In this document: in pieces, positions 54,000 to 62,476 of the stretch
How positions within the stretch are numbered: the stretch's first letter is position 1
Layout: each line of letters starts with the position of its first letter
DNA from: Clostridium sp.
Lineage (GTDB): Bacteria > Bacillota > Clostridia > Clostridiales > Clostridiaceae
Reading direction: 5' to 3'
NCBI RefSeq assembly: GCF_017888565.1
Contig: NZ_JAGHFX010000089.1
Coordinates: forward strand, 1-62,476
DNA length: 62,476 bases
Notes under the pieces: model-generated
Database searches by the model: none
What the model was told of the DNA's origin: nothing
What the model saw: only the letters and a program-made list of their open reading frames with translations
Made by a program: the position numbers and the translations under genes

Positions 54000-55172
54000 T
54001 TACATTAGTTCTATAAACTTATTTACTATTTCTTCTGCATTTTTATAGTCTTGTTCTGATGGAACAAAGCAGAATGATAATCCTGGATCAACTACTTTAA
54101 GTTTTAAATCTTTTAGTCTTGATGTTAGCATTCTTACTCCTTCTCCGCTCCATCCATAAGATCCAAATGCTAATGCTGGCTTTCCTCTATTTATTATAGG
54201 ATTAACTAAAGATAATAAATCCCAAGAGGGTTTAACTGCATCTTGATTTATTGTTGGAGATCCAACCATAAATCCTCTTGCTCTTTCTATCTTTGCTATA
54301 CTCTCTTCTAAAGGAATAGTGGTTATTTCTGTTACATCTGCGTCAAATCCCTTTTCTTCTAGCTTCTCCTTCATAAAGTTAGCCATATTTTCAGTATTAC
54401 CATATGCAGAAATATAGAATATTTCCACTTTATTTTTATCTACTTCTACTTCCGTTGCCCATTCTTTATATAAATTTAAAATATTATCTATATTAACAAC
54501 ATGAACTGGTCCATGGCTAGGTGCAATACATTCTATATTTAAATCTTTTATCTTTTCTAAGCCCATTAATACAAATTTCTTAAACGGTCCCATTATGCAA
54601 TTAAAATAGTATTCCATTTCCACAAAATAATCTTGATTTAAGCTTTCTGTAATACCGCCTTCTGGACAATAATGAGATCCAGTAAAATCACATGTAAATA
54701 ATAAGTTTCTTTCTTTTACATATGTGAAAATAGTATCTGGCCAGTGTAAATTAGGTGCACTTATAAATTTAAGACTTGTTTTACCAAGTAAAATTTCTTC
54801 CTTAGCTTCTACAGCATTAAAATCTCTATTCAATATATTTTTCAAGTAATTTAATGCAGCTTTAGATGCAACTACTTTTATTTCTGGATAATCTTCAATT
54901 AATCTTATAAGAGATCCACTATGATCTAATTCTGTATGCTGAACTATTACATAATCTACCTTTTTATCACCAATTACTTCTTTTAAATTATTTTTAAACT
55001 CATTATAAAATCCTGTTTTAACAGTATCAACTACTGCTACTTTCTCGTCATTTATTACGTAAGAGTTATAGGTTGTTCCTTTTTTTGTTTCCATTATTAT
55101 ATCAAATATTTTTAAATCTGGGTCTTTAACCCCTATCCAATATATATTATCTTTTAGCATTTCCTGTAACAT
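54000..55172 (-). CDS. A-type flavodiiron protein (FprA-like)
   Basis: Soluble enzyme that reduces oxygen to water or NO to N2O, protecting anaerobes. The 390-residue protein has a metallo-beta-lactamase-like diiron domain with HTELDHSG, ending in APSHGPV. The C-terminal flavodoxin domain has [20 protein letters not shown] and [13 protein letters not shown]. The diiron ligand after TCDFTGSH is conserved. No rubredoxin or flavin reductase domain is fused, so electrons must come from separate proteins. GGAGGTAG precedes the ATG. Confidence 0.94.
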   Translation of the reverse strand: MLQEMLKDNIYWIGVKDPDLKIFDIIMETKKGTTYNSYVINDEKVAVVDTVKTGFYNEFKNNLKEVIGDKKVDYVIVQHTELDHSGSLIRLIEDYPEIKVVASKAALNYLKNILNRDFNAVEAKEEILLGKTSLKFISAPNLHWPDTIFTYVKERNLLFTCDFTGSHYCPEGGITESLNQDYFVEMEYYFNCIMGPFKKFVLMGLEKIKDLNIECIAPSHGPVHVVNIDNILNLYKEWATEVEVDKNKVEIFYISAYGNTENMANFMKEKLEEKGFDADVTEITTIPLEESIAKIERARGFMVGSPTINQDAVKPSWDLLSLVNPIINRGKPALAFGSYGWSGEGVRMLTSRLKDLKLKVVDPGLSFCFVPSEQDYKNAEEIVNKFIELM

Positions 55173-55310
55173 ATCCCTACCTCCAACTTTAATCTTTCTT
55201 ATCTAAATACTCTAGTAATATTTTACCATAAATATATTTGTCAAACAATTATGAAATTCGACTTTTTTTATATATTTATTATATATATTTTAATTATTCT
55301 ATAATTTTTT

Positions 55311-57593
55311 TTACAATTTTATCATATCTGTTATATTATCAACTTCTATAATATATTCGTAGTGTAATGCTCTTGTTAATGATACATATAAAAGCCTTTG
55401 ATCTAATAAGGTATTTTTAAAGTTAGACTCACTCGGATTATAAATAATAGTTGCATCAAATTCTAATCCCTTTGTTAAATAAGATGGTATTATCAATATA
55501 TCATCATTATGCTCTTTTTCATTTCCTTTTATTAATGTTGCTTTAAACGGGGAATTCTTTTTTATAAGTTTTTCTAAAATTTTACCTTCTTCTATACCTT
55601 TTGTTATTATTGCTATACTACTTTTACCTTTATTCATAACTTCAGTAATTATACTGTTTATATTTTTTATTGCATCTTTACTATTATTACATTTTATTAT
55701 TTTAGGAGATTCTCCATGTCTTAATACAGGTTTTGCTCTTTTTAAATCTAACCCTTGCGATTCTAATGCCCCATTAGCAAAATCTATAATCTCAACTGTA
55801 GATCTATAGCTTTGAGTAAGTTGCATATATGTCGCCTTACCGTAAAAAACTTTTTCTACTATATCACTCCAATTTTTTATGCCTTTATAATAATATATTC
55901 CCTGAGCGATATCTCCAACTAAGGTAAGGGAATTCCCTTTTGTTAATCTATTTATTAAATAAATTTGGAATGGATTATAATCTTGTGCTTCATCTACTAC
56001 TATATGTGAGTATTTTTCTTTTTCTTCAACACCTTCTAAAAGAATATTAATATATAGAAGTGGTGCTAAATCATCTTCATCTATAACTCCCTTAGTATAA
56101 CTTGAAATTATTTCTTCTTTCATAAATTGTGATAGTTCTTTTGGTATTTTATTTAAAGTTGCAAGCTCAAAAAACTCTTCATTTTTAAATAAATCCACAT
56201 ATATATCCTTAGAGGTTATTCCTCTCCAGCTTTTAAAGTACTCATTCATTTCTTTCTTTGAATTATTTTTTATATTATTTTTAATTTCATCTCTTTCTGA
56301 ATAAATTTCTATTAATTGCTTTCTCCTATCTCCACAATCCTCTTGTTTATTTTTTATTTCTTTAATCTTTATATCCCATTCTAAATCTACTTGCAGACAA
56401 AGAATTTCTATTCTCTCTTTGAGCTTTAATCCTAGATATCTTTTTATTTCATCTTTTCTTTTATTTATTGGATAATTTTTCAAGTCCTTAAGATAAAGTC
56501 TCATTATTTCCCTTTTGTTAAACAATACATAATTTCCAATCATTATATCTGTTATATCAACAGAATCGCTTTCTAGTAATGTAATGTATCTATCTATAAT
56601 AGATTTAAAGGTTAATGTTCCCTTTATTTTAGATGAATTTATTATTAACTTACATTTTTCTGCATCTATAGACTCAATTAATTCCTTAAGTTTTTCATCT
56701 TTTCCCTTTACCTTACTTTTAACTTTTAAATACTTAAGTACCAAATCTTGAAAAGTAGTTTGCTTTACTTCATCAACACCTAAATTCGGTAATATCTCTG
56801 AAATATAATCCAAAAACAACTTATTGGGAGCTAGAACTAAAATATCTTTTCCATTCATAGTTTCTGAGTATCTATAAATCAAATATGCCAATCTATGTAA
56901 AGCTATAGTAGTTTTTCCTGAACCAGCTGACCCCTGAACTATAATAGGTAGATTTTTGGGCCATCTTATAATATCATTTTGTTCTTTTTGAATAGTTGCT
57001 ACTACTTCTTTTAATTTTTTCCCTCTACTTTCCTCAAGATTTATTTTTAAAAATTCATCAACTAAGTCATTTCCTTCATCGCTAGTTTTTATTATAATTT
57101 CATTTATACCTTCATCGAATATCTCTTTTAGTGAATCTTCTTTAAATAAAAATTTTCTTTTTAGTGCTAGATTTCCTTCTATTATTCCTACTGGCGATTT
57201 ATAATATGCGTATCCCCCAGTTCCACTATAATATAAATCAGCTACTGGAGTTCTCCAATCTACTACTATTTCTTCTCCATCTAAAGTTGAACTTACTGAT
57301 TGTTTACCTATATATATACTTTCATCCTGCCCTCTTAATTCTCTAAAATCAACTCTGCCGAAATAAGGAACCTTTATAGCCTCCTCATAATTTTTTATAT
57401 CTTTTCTTAATACAGAATATATTTTTTCTGTAGTTTCTTTTTCCTCGTTATAATTTCCTTTTGATTCCTTTGTTAAGGCTCTTAGCTTAGTTTCTATACC
57501 TTCATAACTCTTTTTTTTCTCTAAAAGCTCATTATCTATCTTTTTCCTTTTTTCCTTTAATATTTCTTGTTCCAATTTCAAATCTTTATTCAT
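55311..57593 (-). CDS. HelD-type RNA polymerase-associated helicase
   Basis: A 760-residue UvrD-like ATPase. HelD pulls apart stalled RNA polymerase complexes in Firmicutes. A long N-terminal coiled coil (EQEILKEKRKKIDNELLEKK) matches the channel-entering arm. Then come FGRVDFRELRGQDESIYIGK, Walker A QGSAGSGKTTIALHRLAYL, Walker B VVDEAQDYNPFQ, LVGDIAQGIY and QSYRSTVEIIDFA. The C-terminal motif is VSLTRALHYEY. Plain UvrD or Rep would lack the N-terminal arm. It stands alone. Confidence 0.88.
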   Translation of the reverse strand: MNKDLKLEQEILKEKRKKIDNELLEKKKSYEGIETKLRALTKESKGNYNEEKETTEKIYSVLRKDIKNYEEAIKVPYFGRVDFRELRGQDESIYIGKQSVSSTLDGEEIVVDWRTPVADLYYSGTGGYAYYKSPVGIIEGNLALKRKFLFKEDSLKEIFDEGINEIIIKTSDEGNDLVDEFLKINLEESRGKKLKEVVATIQKEQNDIIRWPKNLPIIVQGSAGSGKTTIALHRLAYLIYRYSETMNGKDILVLAPNKLFLDYISEILPNLGVDEVKQTTFQDLVLKYLKVKSKVKGKDEKLKELIESIDAEKCKLIINSSKIKGTLTFKSIIDRYITLLESDSVDITDIMIGNYVLFNKREIMRLYLKDLKNYPINKRKDEIKRYLGLKLKERIEILCLQVDLEWDIKIKEIKNKQEDCGDRRKQLIEIYSERDEIKNNIKNNSKKEMNEYFKSWRGITSKDIYVDLFKNEEFFELATLNKIPKELSQFMKEEIISSYTKGVIDEDDLAPLLYINILLEGVEEKEKYSHIVVDEAQDYNPFQIYLINRLTKGNSLTLVGDIAQGIYYYKGIKNWSDIVEKVFYGKATYMQLTQSYRSTVEIIDFANGALESQGLDLKRAKPVLRHGESPKIIKCNNSKDAIKNINSIITEVMNKGKSSIAIITKGIEEGKILEKLIKKNSPFKATLIKGNEKEHNDDILIIPSYLTKGLEFDATIIYNPSESNFKNTLLDQRLLYVSLTRALHYEYIIEVDNITDMIKL

Positions 57594-57793
57594 ATTTTTA
57601 CCTCAAAATTCAACTAATGCCTTAATTATAGGCTAACTAAATTATAAATTCAATTATTATAGTATATAAACTAATTAAGTAAAAATTATTAGCTGTTAAA
57701 ATCATAAAATCCTATATATTCCAATTATTTACTATACCCAAAGCATTTATTCCTTTTATTTCCCATTTATAAATTATAAATTTCAATAAGTAT

Positions 57794-57821
57794 TTTACTT
57801 TCCAATATTGTGTGTTAGAAT
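57794..57821 (+). promoter_or_regulatory. Promoter of the BusR-like gene
   Basis: TTTACT at 57794-57799, 16 bases, TAGAAT at 57816-57821, a few bases before AAAGGAG. Transcription would start at or just before the ribosome site, so the leader is very short. The rest of the 57594-57793 gap is AT-rich with nothing clear. Confidence 0.5.
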
Positions 57822-57845
57822 CTTTACGTAAAGGAGATGTTAATA

Positions 57846-58490
57846 TTGTCTAAGCAAACTAAAACACCCAACTATATAAAAATAGCTATTGATATAGCTC
57901 ATAGAATAATAAATAATGAATTTTTGGAAGGAAGTAAGATTACAGGAAGAACAACTTTAGTTAGTATATATAATGTATCTCCAGAGACTATTAGAAGATC
58001 TTTAGCCTTATTAAAAGATATGAATGTTGTTACTATTAATGAAAAAAGTGGAATTATAATAAATAACAAGACTTATGCAAAAGAGTTTTTAAATAAATTT
58101 AAAACAAAATCAGATTTTACTCATTTAAATAGCGACACTTTTGACTTAATAAAAAAAAGGAAAGATATCGATAATAAGCTTGAAAAAAATATTAATGCAA
58201 TAATTGAATTTGCTACTCAGCTAAGAAATGTTGGTTCTATTATTCCCTTTGAAAGTATAGTAGAAGAAAATAGTATAGCTGTAGATAAAAGTATTGGTGA
58301 ACTCGACTTTTGGCATAATACAAAAGCTACTATAATTGCTGTTAAGAGAGATGGAGATTTATTCTTATCACCAGGACCATACTTTAAAATACATTCACAA
58401 GATATAATAGTTTATGTTGGAGAGGATTCAGTTCTAGAAACAGTTAAAGCTTATATTTCTTTACCATCATCTGATAAAGAAACAGAATAA
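57846..58490 (+). CDS. BusR-like regulator, GntR HTH plus RCK_C domain
   Basis: A 214-residue protein from the TTG at 57846, which has AAAGGAG at good distance; the ATG at 57837 abuts that site. Residues 1-75 form a GntR winged helix (YIKIAIDIAHRIINNEFLEG, SPETIRRSLALLKDMNVV). Residues 100-135 are a coiled coil (LIKKRKDIDNKLEKNINAII). Residues 140-205 form an RCK_C/TrkA_C domain (LDFWHNTKATIIAVKRDG, SQDIIVYVGEDSVLETV). This is the layout of BusR, which binds c-di-AMP through RCK_C and represses glycine-betaine uptake. Its targets are unknown here. Confidence 0.82.
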   Translation: MSKQTKTPNYIKIAIDIAHRIINNEFLEGSKITGRTTLVSIYNVSPETIRRSLALLKDMNVVTINEKSGIIINNKTYAKEFLNKFKTKSDFTHLNSDTFDLIKKRKDIDNKLEKNINAIIEFATQLRNVGSIIPFESIVEENSIAVDKSIGELDFWHNTKATIIAVKRDGDLFLSPGPYFKIHSQDIIVYVGEDSVLETVKAYISLPSSDKETE

Positions 58491-58523
58491 CAGCTAAAGC
58501 AAAATTGCTTTAGCTGTTATTTA
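58489..58523. terminator. Terminator after the BusR-like gene
   Basis: AACAGCTAAAGCA and TGCTTTAGCTGTT form a perfect stem with a 4-base loop, overlapping the stop codon and followed by ATTTAATT. It lies between convergent genes. Confidence 0.9.
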
Positions 58524-58557
58524 ATTAATATCTAATATATATTTAACTGCATATTTA

Positions 58558-59313
58558 TTAACTTTTAACTTTGCCCCCCATCAATTTATAAGTAGCATTA
58601 CCTATTACTCTTTTTATAACTCCAATTTTAATATCTGGATGATAAACAAATTTTGCAAGTCCAGAATCCTTCCAATATCTATAATCTGCATCTCCTTCTT
58701 TAAAAGGTATCTCTCCTGATTTTCTCCATAAATTATACATAAAGATAGATTTTATTTGTGGTTTGTGTATTTTTTTAGATATTAAATCTTTCCCAAACTT
58801 AGCTGATTTATATTTTATTTTTTCCACATTTTTGTCACTTAATTCTATCGCTCTATATGCTATTGGTATCATTTCCACAAAATTAAATCCCCAATAATAT
58901 AAAACGTCACTAATATACTTTGCTGAAGATGTATGACCTGCCCCTGCAGTAGTAGTAATTACTAATGCTTTTTTTGCAAAAAATTTTGGCCTATGAAAGT
59001 TATAAGACATATGGTCTATAAACGTTTTTAAAAGCCCACTAACTTGCATTGAATAAACTGGTGAAGTAACTATAACAGCATCTGCATTTTCAATTTCATT
59101 TACTATATAACTCATCTTTTCATTGTGTGGACATTTATCTTCACCTTTATAAATACATAAAAAACATCCATTACAATAAGGTATATTTTCCTTACGTAAT
59201 TCAATATCTATAAATTCAATTTCACCATGTTTTTTCATTTCCTCTTTTGCAATATTTAACACATTCCAAGTATTACCTCTTCTTGGACTTCCATGTATTA
59301 CAACACACCTCAT
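58558..59313 (-). CDS. Flavodoxin-fold NAD(P)H-dependent oxidoreductase
   Basis: A 251-residue FMN protein of the NADPH-dependent FMN reductase/iron-sulfur flavoprotein group. The FMN phosphate loop is IHGSPRRGNTWNVL (7-20). CNGCFLCIYKGEDKCP (about 48-63) has a Cys pattern like those of iron-sulfur flavoproteins. VTSPVYSMQVSGLLKTFIDH and TTTAGAGHT are further FMN contacts. The C-terminal 70 residues are an unassigned helical extension. Substrate is unknown. It is convergent with the BusR-like gene. Confidence 0.82.
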   Translation of the reverse strand: MRCVVIHGSPRRGNTWNVLNIAKEEMKKHGEIEFIDIELRKENIPYCNGCFLCIYKGEDKCPHNEKMSYIVNEIENADAVIVTSPVYSMQVSGLLKTFIDHMSYNFHRPKFFAKKALVITTTAGAGHTSSAKYISDVLYYWGFNFVEMIPIAYRAIELSDKNVEKIKYKSAKFGKDLISKKIHKPQIKSIFMYNLWRKSGEIPFKEGDADYRYWKDSGLAKFVYHPDIKIGVIKRVIGNATYKLMGGKVKS

Positions 59314-59329
59314 AATTTCCCCCTAAAAT

Positions 59330-59359
59330 AAAAGAGAAAGCATTATATGTGCCTTCTCT
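59330..59359 (-). terminator. Terminator of the PP2C gene
   Basis: On the minus strand AGAGAAGGC pairs with GCTTTCTCT (one G-T pair) around a 9-base loop, followed by TTTTATTTTA. It lies between the PP2C stop and the reductase gene. Confidence 0.75.
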
Positions 59360-59411
59360 CTTGCTGATTATTCTATTTAAATTATACACCGTATTTATCC
59401 AATTTGTAAAT

Positions 59412-60257
59412 TTATACTTCAAAATATACTATACTTGTATCATCTCTTTTCTTTAATCTTGGATAATTATTACAGACACTATCCTTCTCTTGCTCCTCAT
59501 ATAAAACATTAAATATGTCATAAATATTGCTTTCTTTTACTAAGTTTATAAATTCCTCATAATCTTTTGTTAAATTGAATGTATCATAAAATTGTGAAAA
59601 TCCATCTGAAGTAATACAAATACTAATTTCATCATTCATAGAAACTTTATTGTATAGACCTTTATCTACTGCATCTTCGTTAAACTCCAATATCCAATAT
59701 CCATTTGATTTATTTTTTAATTTTCTTACACTTATAACTTCATCATTGCAAAATCTTCTTGCATCTAACACAGAGATATTATTTACTTTACTTACCTCAC
59801 ACATTTTTTCTAAAATCTCTTCTTCTAATGCTATAAGTCTTTTATTAGTGACTTCTTTTATTAATTCACCTTTTGGAGAATAAATTAATGTACAATCACC
59901 AATTACATAATACTCCAATTCTTTACTATTAAATCTTACTAAAGCTAAGGCTGCACAAGGATAATCAATTTCCCCTAAATCATTAAATCCATCATATTTA
60001 GAATACTTTTCTTTGACTTCTTTAACTGCATTCTTTATTATTTCTTTAATATCATCTGAATTATTTATATATTTTCTTAAATACTCATCTAATTCTTCAA
60101 CGTACCATAATGCATCCGTTTCTTTTTCAGTAATTCTTTTTCCAGTTAATCCTGTTGCTCCATCTAATACCCAAGCAGCGTTATCAAGTACGGTAATCTT
60201 ATCTTCATTTGGTTTCGCACTATTTCCTTGCTTTGATAAAAACTTAATATTTTTCAT
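59412..60257 (-). CDS. PP2C-type protein phosphatase
   Basis: A 281-residue Ser/Thr phosphatase-like protein. Metal-binding motifs of the PP2C fold are present: NEDKITVLD near residue 18, WVLDGATGL (DGxxG), YYVIGDCTLIY, CITSDGFSQFYD and KKRDDTSIVYF. It is longer than PrpC-type enzymes in the middle. No Ser/Thr kinase gene is adjacent, unlike the prpC-prkC pair, so its substrates are unknown. It is probably a single-gene unit. Confidence 0.82.
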   Translation of the reverse strand: MKNIKFLSKQGNSAKPNEDKITVLDNAAWVLDGATGLTGKRITEKETDALWYVEELDEYLRKYINNSDDIKEIIKNAVKEVKEKYSKYDGFNDLGEIDYPCAALALVRFNSKELEYYVIGDCTLIYSPKGELIKEVTNKRLIALEEEILEKMCEVSKVNNISVLDARRFCNDEVISVRKLKNKSNGYWILEFNEDAVDKGLYNKVSMNDEISICITSDGFSQFYDTFNLTKDYEEFINLVKESNIYDIFNVLYEEQEKDSVCNNYPRLKKRDDTSIVYFEV

Positions 60258-60364
60258 ATACTCTCCCCCTCACAAATCACTTTATTATAAATTTAATAAT
60301 TTATAATCAAATCTTATATAAATTATATCTCTTCACTAAAATTATATACAATTTTACTTAATAA

Positions 60365-60398
60365 AAATGGACAATTATACTGTAAGTCATAATTGTCC
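60365..60398 (-). terminator. Terminator of the PFL-ACT operon
   Basis: GGACAATTAT and ATAATTGTCC form a perfect 10-base stem around a 10-base loop, followed by ATTTTTATT on the minus strand. It lies 97 bases after the UPF0210 stop. The rest of the 60258-60494 gap is AT-rich with no gene. Confidence 0.8.
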
Positions 60399-60494
60399 TT
60401 AAATACATGTTTTTATTAATGATTTATAAAATAATAGTATAATATTTGATAATATCATCTAAGTAAAACATAAAAACATGAATTCTATATTTAT

Positions 60495-61850
60495 TTAATT
60501 TTTAAATGAATGAATTGGTGCAGGTATTCTTCCACCTCTTTGTATAAATAATGAAGAGGAATATTTATTTACAGGCATTACTGGAGCTGTTCCTAGTAAT
60601 CCTCCAAACTCAACCAAATCGCCTACATTGCATCCTGGAGCTGGTATTACTCTTACAGCTGTAGTTTTGTTATTAATCATTCCTATAGCTGATTCATCTG
60701 CAATCATAGCTGCTATTGTTTCGGCTGGGGTATCTCCTGGAACAGCAATCATATCTAACCCTACTGAACATATAGCAGTCATAGCTTCTAGTTTTTCTAA
60801 GTTTAACGATCCATTTAATACAGCATCAATCATTCCTGCATCTTCTGAAACTGGTATAAATGCTCCGCTTAATCCTCCTACATGACTACATGCCATAACT
60901 CCACCTTTTTTAACAGCATCATTTAATAATGCAAGAGCTGCTGTTGTCCCATGAGTTCCAACTACTTCAAGTCCCATTTCTTCTAATATATGCGCAACAG
61001 AATCCCCTACTGCTGGAGTTGGAGCTAACGACAAATCTACTATCCCAAATGGAACTCCTAATCTTTCTGAAGCTTCTTTTGCAACTAATTGCCCCATTCT
61101 TGTAATCTTAAATGCAGTTTTCTTTATAGTTTCTGCAACTACATCAAAAGATTCCCCTTTAACTTTTTCTAAAGCTCTTTGTACAACACCAGGCCCACTA
61201 ACCCCAACGCTTATAACTTTATCTGCTTCTCCAACGCCATGAAAGGCCCCTGCCATAAAAGGATTATCCTCAACCGCATTACAAAACACAACAAGCTTAG
61301 CACAACCAAATCCCTTTGTATCCTTTGTATATTCAGCAGTTTTTTTAATTACTTCGCCCATTTCTCTAACTGCATCCATATTTATTCCTGCTCTAGTTGA
61401 ACCTACATTTACAGATGAACATACCTTACTAGTTTTAGCTAATGCTTCTGGTATTGAATTTATTAATATTTTATCTCCCTTTGTATATCCCTTTTGTACT
61501 AAAGCTGAAAAACCACCTATAAAGTCTACTCCTAAAGTTTCTGCTGCTTTATCTAAAGTTTGCGCAAACTTAACATAGTCTTTCTCATCTGTAGCTCCTG
61601 CAATTATTGATATAGGGGTTACTGATATTCTTTTATTTACTATTGGAATTCCAAATTCATTTTCTATTTCTTTACCTACTTTAACTAAATCTTTAGCACT
61701 ACTAACTATTTTATTGTATATTTTTTCTCTTGCCTTATCGCCATCTGAATCTATACAGTCTAATAGTGAAATTCCCATAGTTATAGTTCTTATGTCAAGT
61801 TTTTCTTCTTCTATCATCTTTATGGTTTCTAATATATTATTACTGTTCAT
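60495..61850 (-). CDS. PFL-family protein (UPF0210/DUF711)
   Basis: A 451-residue protein of the UPF0210 family, structurally related to pyruvate formate-lyase and ribonucleotide reductase barrels. Family blocks include [60 protein letters not shown] and [20 protein letters not shown]. No glycyl-radical motif is seen. Function is unproven. It begins 13 bases after an ACT-domain gene, a pairing that is very common and suggests amino acid or nucleotide control. Confidence 0.9.
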   Translation of the reverse strand: MNSNNILETIKMIEEEKLDIRTITMGISLLDCIDSDGDKAREKIYNKIVSSAKDLVKVGKEIENEFGIPIVNKRISVTPISIIAGATDEKDYVKFAQTLDKAAETLGVDFIGGFSALVQKGYTKGDKILINSIPEALAKTSKVCSSVNVGSTRAGINMDAVREMGEVIKKTAEYTKDTKGFGCAKLVVFCNAVEDNPFMAGAFHGVGEADKVISVGVSGPGVVQRALEKVKGESFDVVAETIKKTAFKITRMGQLVAKEASERLGVPFGIVDLSLAPTPAVGDSVAHILEEMGLEVVGTHGTTAALALLNDAVKKGGVMACSHVGGLSGAFIPVSEDAGMIDAVLNGSLNLEKLEAMTAICSVGLDMIAVPGDTPAETIAAMIADESAIGMINNKTTAVRVIPAPGCNVGDLVEFGGLLGTAPVMPVNKYSSSLFIQRGGRIPAPIHSFKN

Positions 61851-61863
61851 CTTTACCCTCCAA

Positions 61864-62133
61864 TTATAAAGTGTGCATTGAATTAAATATTTCTTCTCTT
61901 TGAATTTTAACCTCTACTCCAAGCTCCTCACCTTTTGTTACTAATGCACTTTTAATATCATCAAAGGTAGAGTTAGCTTCTTTTAAGTCTAGCATCATTA
62001 TCATTGTAAAGTATTTATCCATTATAGTTTGATTAACATCTAAGATGTTTATGTTTAATCTTAATAATTCGTTACTAACTCCTGCAACTATTCCCACTTT
62101 ATCTTTTCCTATTACTGTTAATATAGCTTTCAT
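61864..62133 (-). CDS. ACT-domain protein (UPF0237)
   Basis: An 89-residue single ACT domain ([40 protein letters not shown]). ACT domains bind small ligands, often amino acids. It is followed closely by the UPF0210 gene and is driven by a strong promoter upstream. It probably regulates or partners the UPF0210 protein. Confidence 0.92.
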   Translation of the reverse strand: MKAILTVIGKDKVGIVAGVSNELLRLNINILDVNQTIMDKYFTMIMMLDLKEANSTFDDIKSALVTKGEELGVEVKIQREEIFNSMHTL

Positions 62134-62190
62134 TAATATTCAACTCCCATTTTTATTATATTTTTCCACACAACCTAAAAAGTTATTATA

Positions 62191-62219
62191 ATTTTATCCC
62201 TTGTCCGTAAGTTTGTCAA
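62191..62219 (-). promoter_or_regulatory. Sigma-A promoter of the ACT-PFL operon
   Basis: On the minus strand: TTGACA at 62219-62214, 17 bases, TAAAAT at 62196-62191. Near-consensus, about 60 bases before the ACT start. Confidence 0.8.
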
Positions 62220-62366
62220 TTTTTAACTGTAATTATTCGTAAAAAATCCTATTTAAAATCTATATTGATTAATTAAAATCAATGACTGCATAGGATATAA
62301 CGTTTCTTTATACCCTTTAGAAAAAAATAAAATATAAGTATAAAGGGGGTCGCGAAATGGTCTTAC

Positions 62367-62418
62367 CCCCATTATGTAGACAGTCAATAAAAGGTCGTGT
62401 ACAATCTACATAATGGGG
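62367..62418. repeat. 14-base inverted repeat before the transposase start
   Basis: CCCCATTATGTAGA (62367-62380) and TCTACATAATGGGG (62405-62418) are exact inverted copies with a 24-base loop. The right arm contains the GGGG of the transposase ribosome site. The left end of the insertion sequence probably lies in or near this repeat, but its exact boundary cannot be set without the other end. Confidence 0.6.
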
Positions 62419-62427
62419 TGATTTTTT

Positions 62428-62476
62428 ATGTCAATAAAGCACAAAGCTTATAGTGCAGAATTTAAAATAAATGCAA
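62428..62476 (+). CDS. IS3-like transposase OrfA, first 16 codons only
   Basis: ATG at 62428 after GGGGTG opens a frame reading SIKHKAYSAEFKINA, which runs off the right edge. The YSAEFK pattern is typical of the N-terminal HTH of IS3-family OrfA proteins. Together with the preceding inverted repeat this marks the start of an insertion sequence upstream of the divergent ACT-PFL operon. The family call is tentative because so little is visible. Confidence 0.55.
   Translation, partial: MSIKHKAYSAEFKINA

Noticed and set aside
1..62476. CRISPR arrays, tRNA or rRNA genes
   Set aside because: No regularly spaced repeats, cloverleaf sequences or rRNA segments were seen by reading both strands.

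Overview
This is a chromosomal window of a very AT-rich, endospore-forming Firmicute, most likely Clostridium sensu stricto. Support comes from the gene order (hrcA-grpE-dnaK-dnaJ ... prmA-rsmE-mtaB, rpsU, yqfC-yqfD-pgpH-ybeY-dgkA-era-recO, ccpN-ppdK, dnaG-rpoD-trmK-nif3, lepA-spoIIP-gpr-rpsT-holA-comEC, spoIIA operon, spoVA), from TTG/GTG starts with strong Shine-Dalgarno (SD) sites, and from anaerobic enzymes such as pyruvate phosphate dikinase and an A-type flavodiiron protein. The species cannot be fixed from sequence reading alone. No tRNA, rRNA or CRISPR array was seen.

Layout. Positions 1-3480 are the edge of a prophage or related integrative element: a partial antirepressor, an excisionase-like protein, a Cro-like regulator, a divergent CI-like repressor with repeated operator boxes, an ImmA-type metallopeptidase, and a tyrosine integrase broken by one in-frame stop codon. 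The element ends against the 3' end of rnpB (3495-3835). From 3889 to 9873 lies a macromolecular synthesis block (nif3, trmK, rpoD, dnaG, a small ORF, dgt). Then come a CotS-like spore coat kinase-fold gene, ppdK with ccpN, and a long minus-strand block (14698-33785). That block covers recO, era, a DGK-PAP2 fusion, ybeY, pgpH, yqfD/yqfC, a decayed gene, rpsU, hinT, mtaB, rsmE, prmA, tpx, a siroheme reductase, and the CIRCE-controlled heat-shock genes.

Positions 33888-44762 hold hemW, a patatin-like phospholipase, lepA, spoIIP, gpr, rpsT, holA and comEC. Positions 44772-51168 hold a P-type ATPase with eroded motifs, spoVACDE, and the spoIIA operon (spoIIAA-spoIIAB-sigF). The spoIIAA leader has a perfect hairpin between its SD and its likely start codon. 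From 51414 on are a Lon-like protease without recognisable ATPase motifs, a flavodiiron protein, a HelD-type helicase, a BusR-like regulator (HTH plus RCK_C), a flavodoxin-fold reductase, a PP2C phosphatase and a PFL(UPF0210)-ACT pair. The window closes with the first codons of an IS3-like transposase preceded by an inverted repeat.

How the parts connect. Sporulation is the main theme (SpoIIAA/AB/SigF, SpoIIP, GPR, SpoVAC/D/E, YqfC/D, CotS-like). Cyclic-di-AMP signalling may be represented twice (PgpH and the BusR-like protein). Redox defence is represented by Tpx, the flavodiiron protein and the siroheme reductase. No clearly new multi-gene system is evident. The most interesting signals are the hairpin-bridged SD of spoIIAA, the pseudo-enzyme-like P-type ATPase and Lon homologue, the stand-alone patatin with an upstream repeat, and the immobilised prophage at rnpB.
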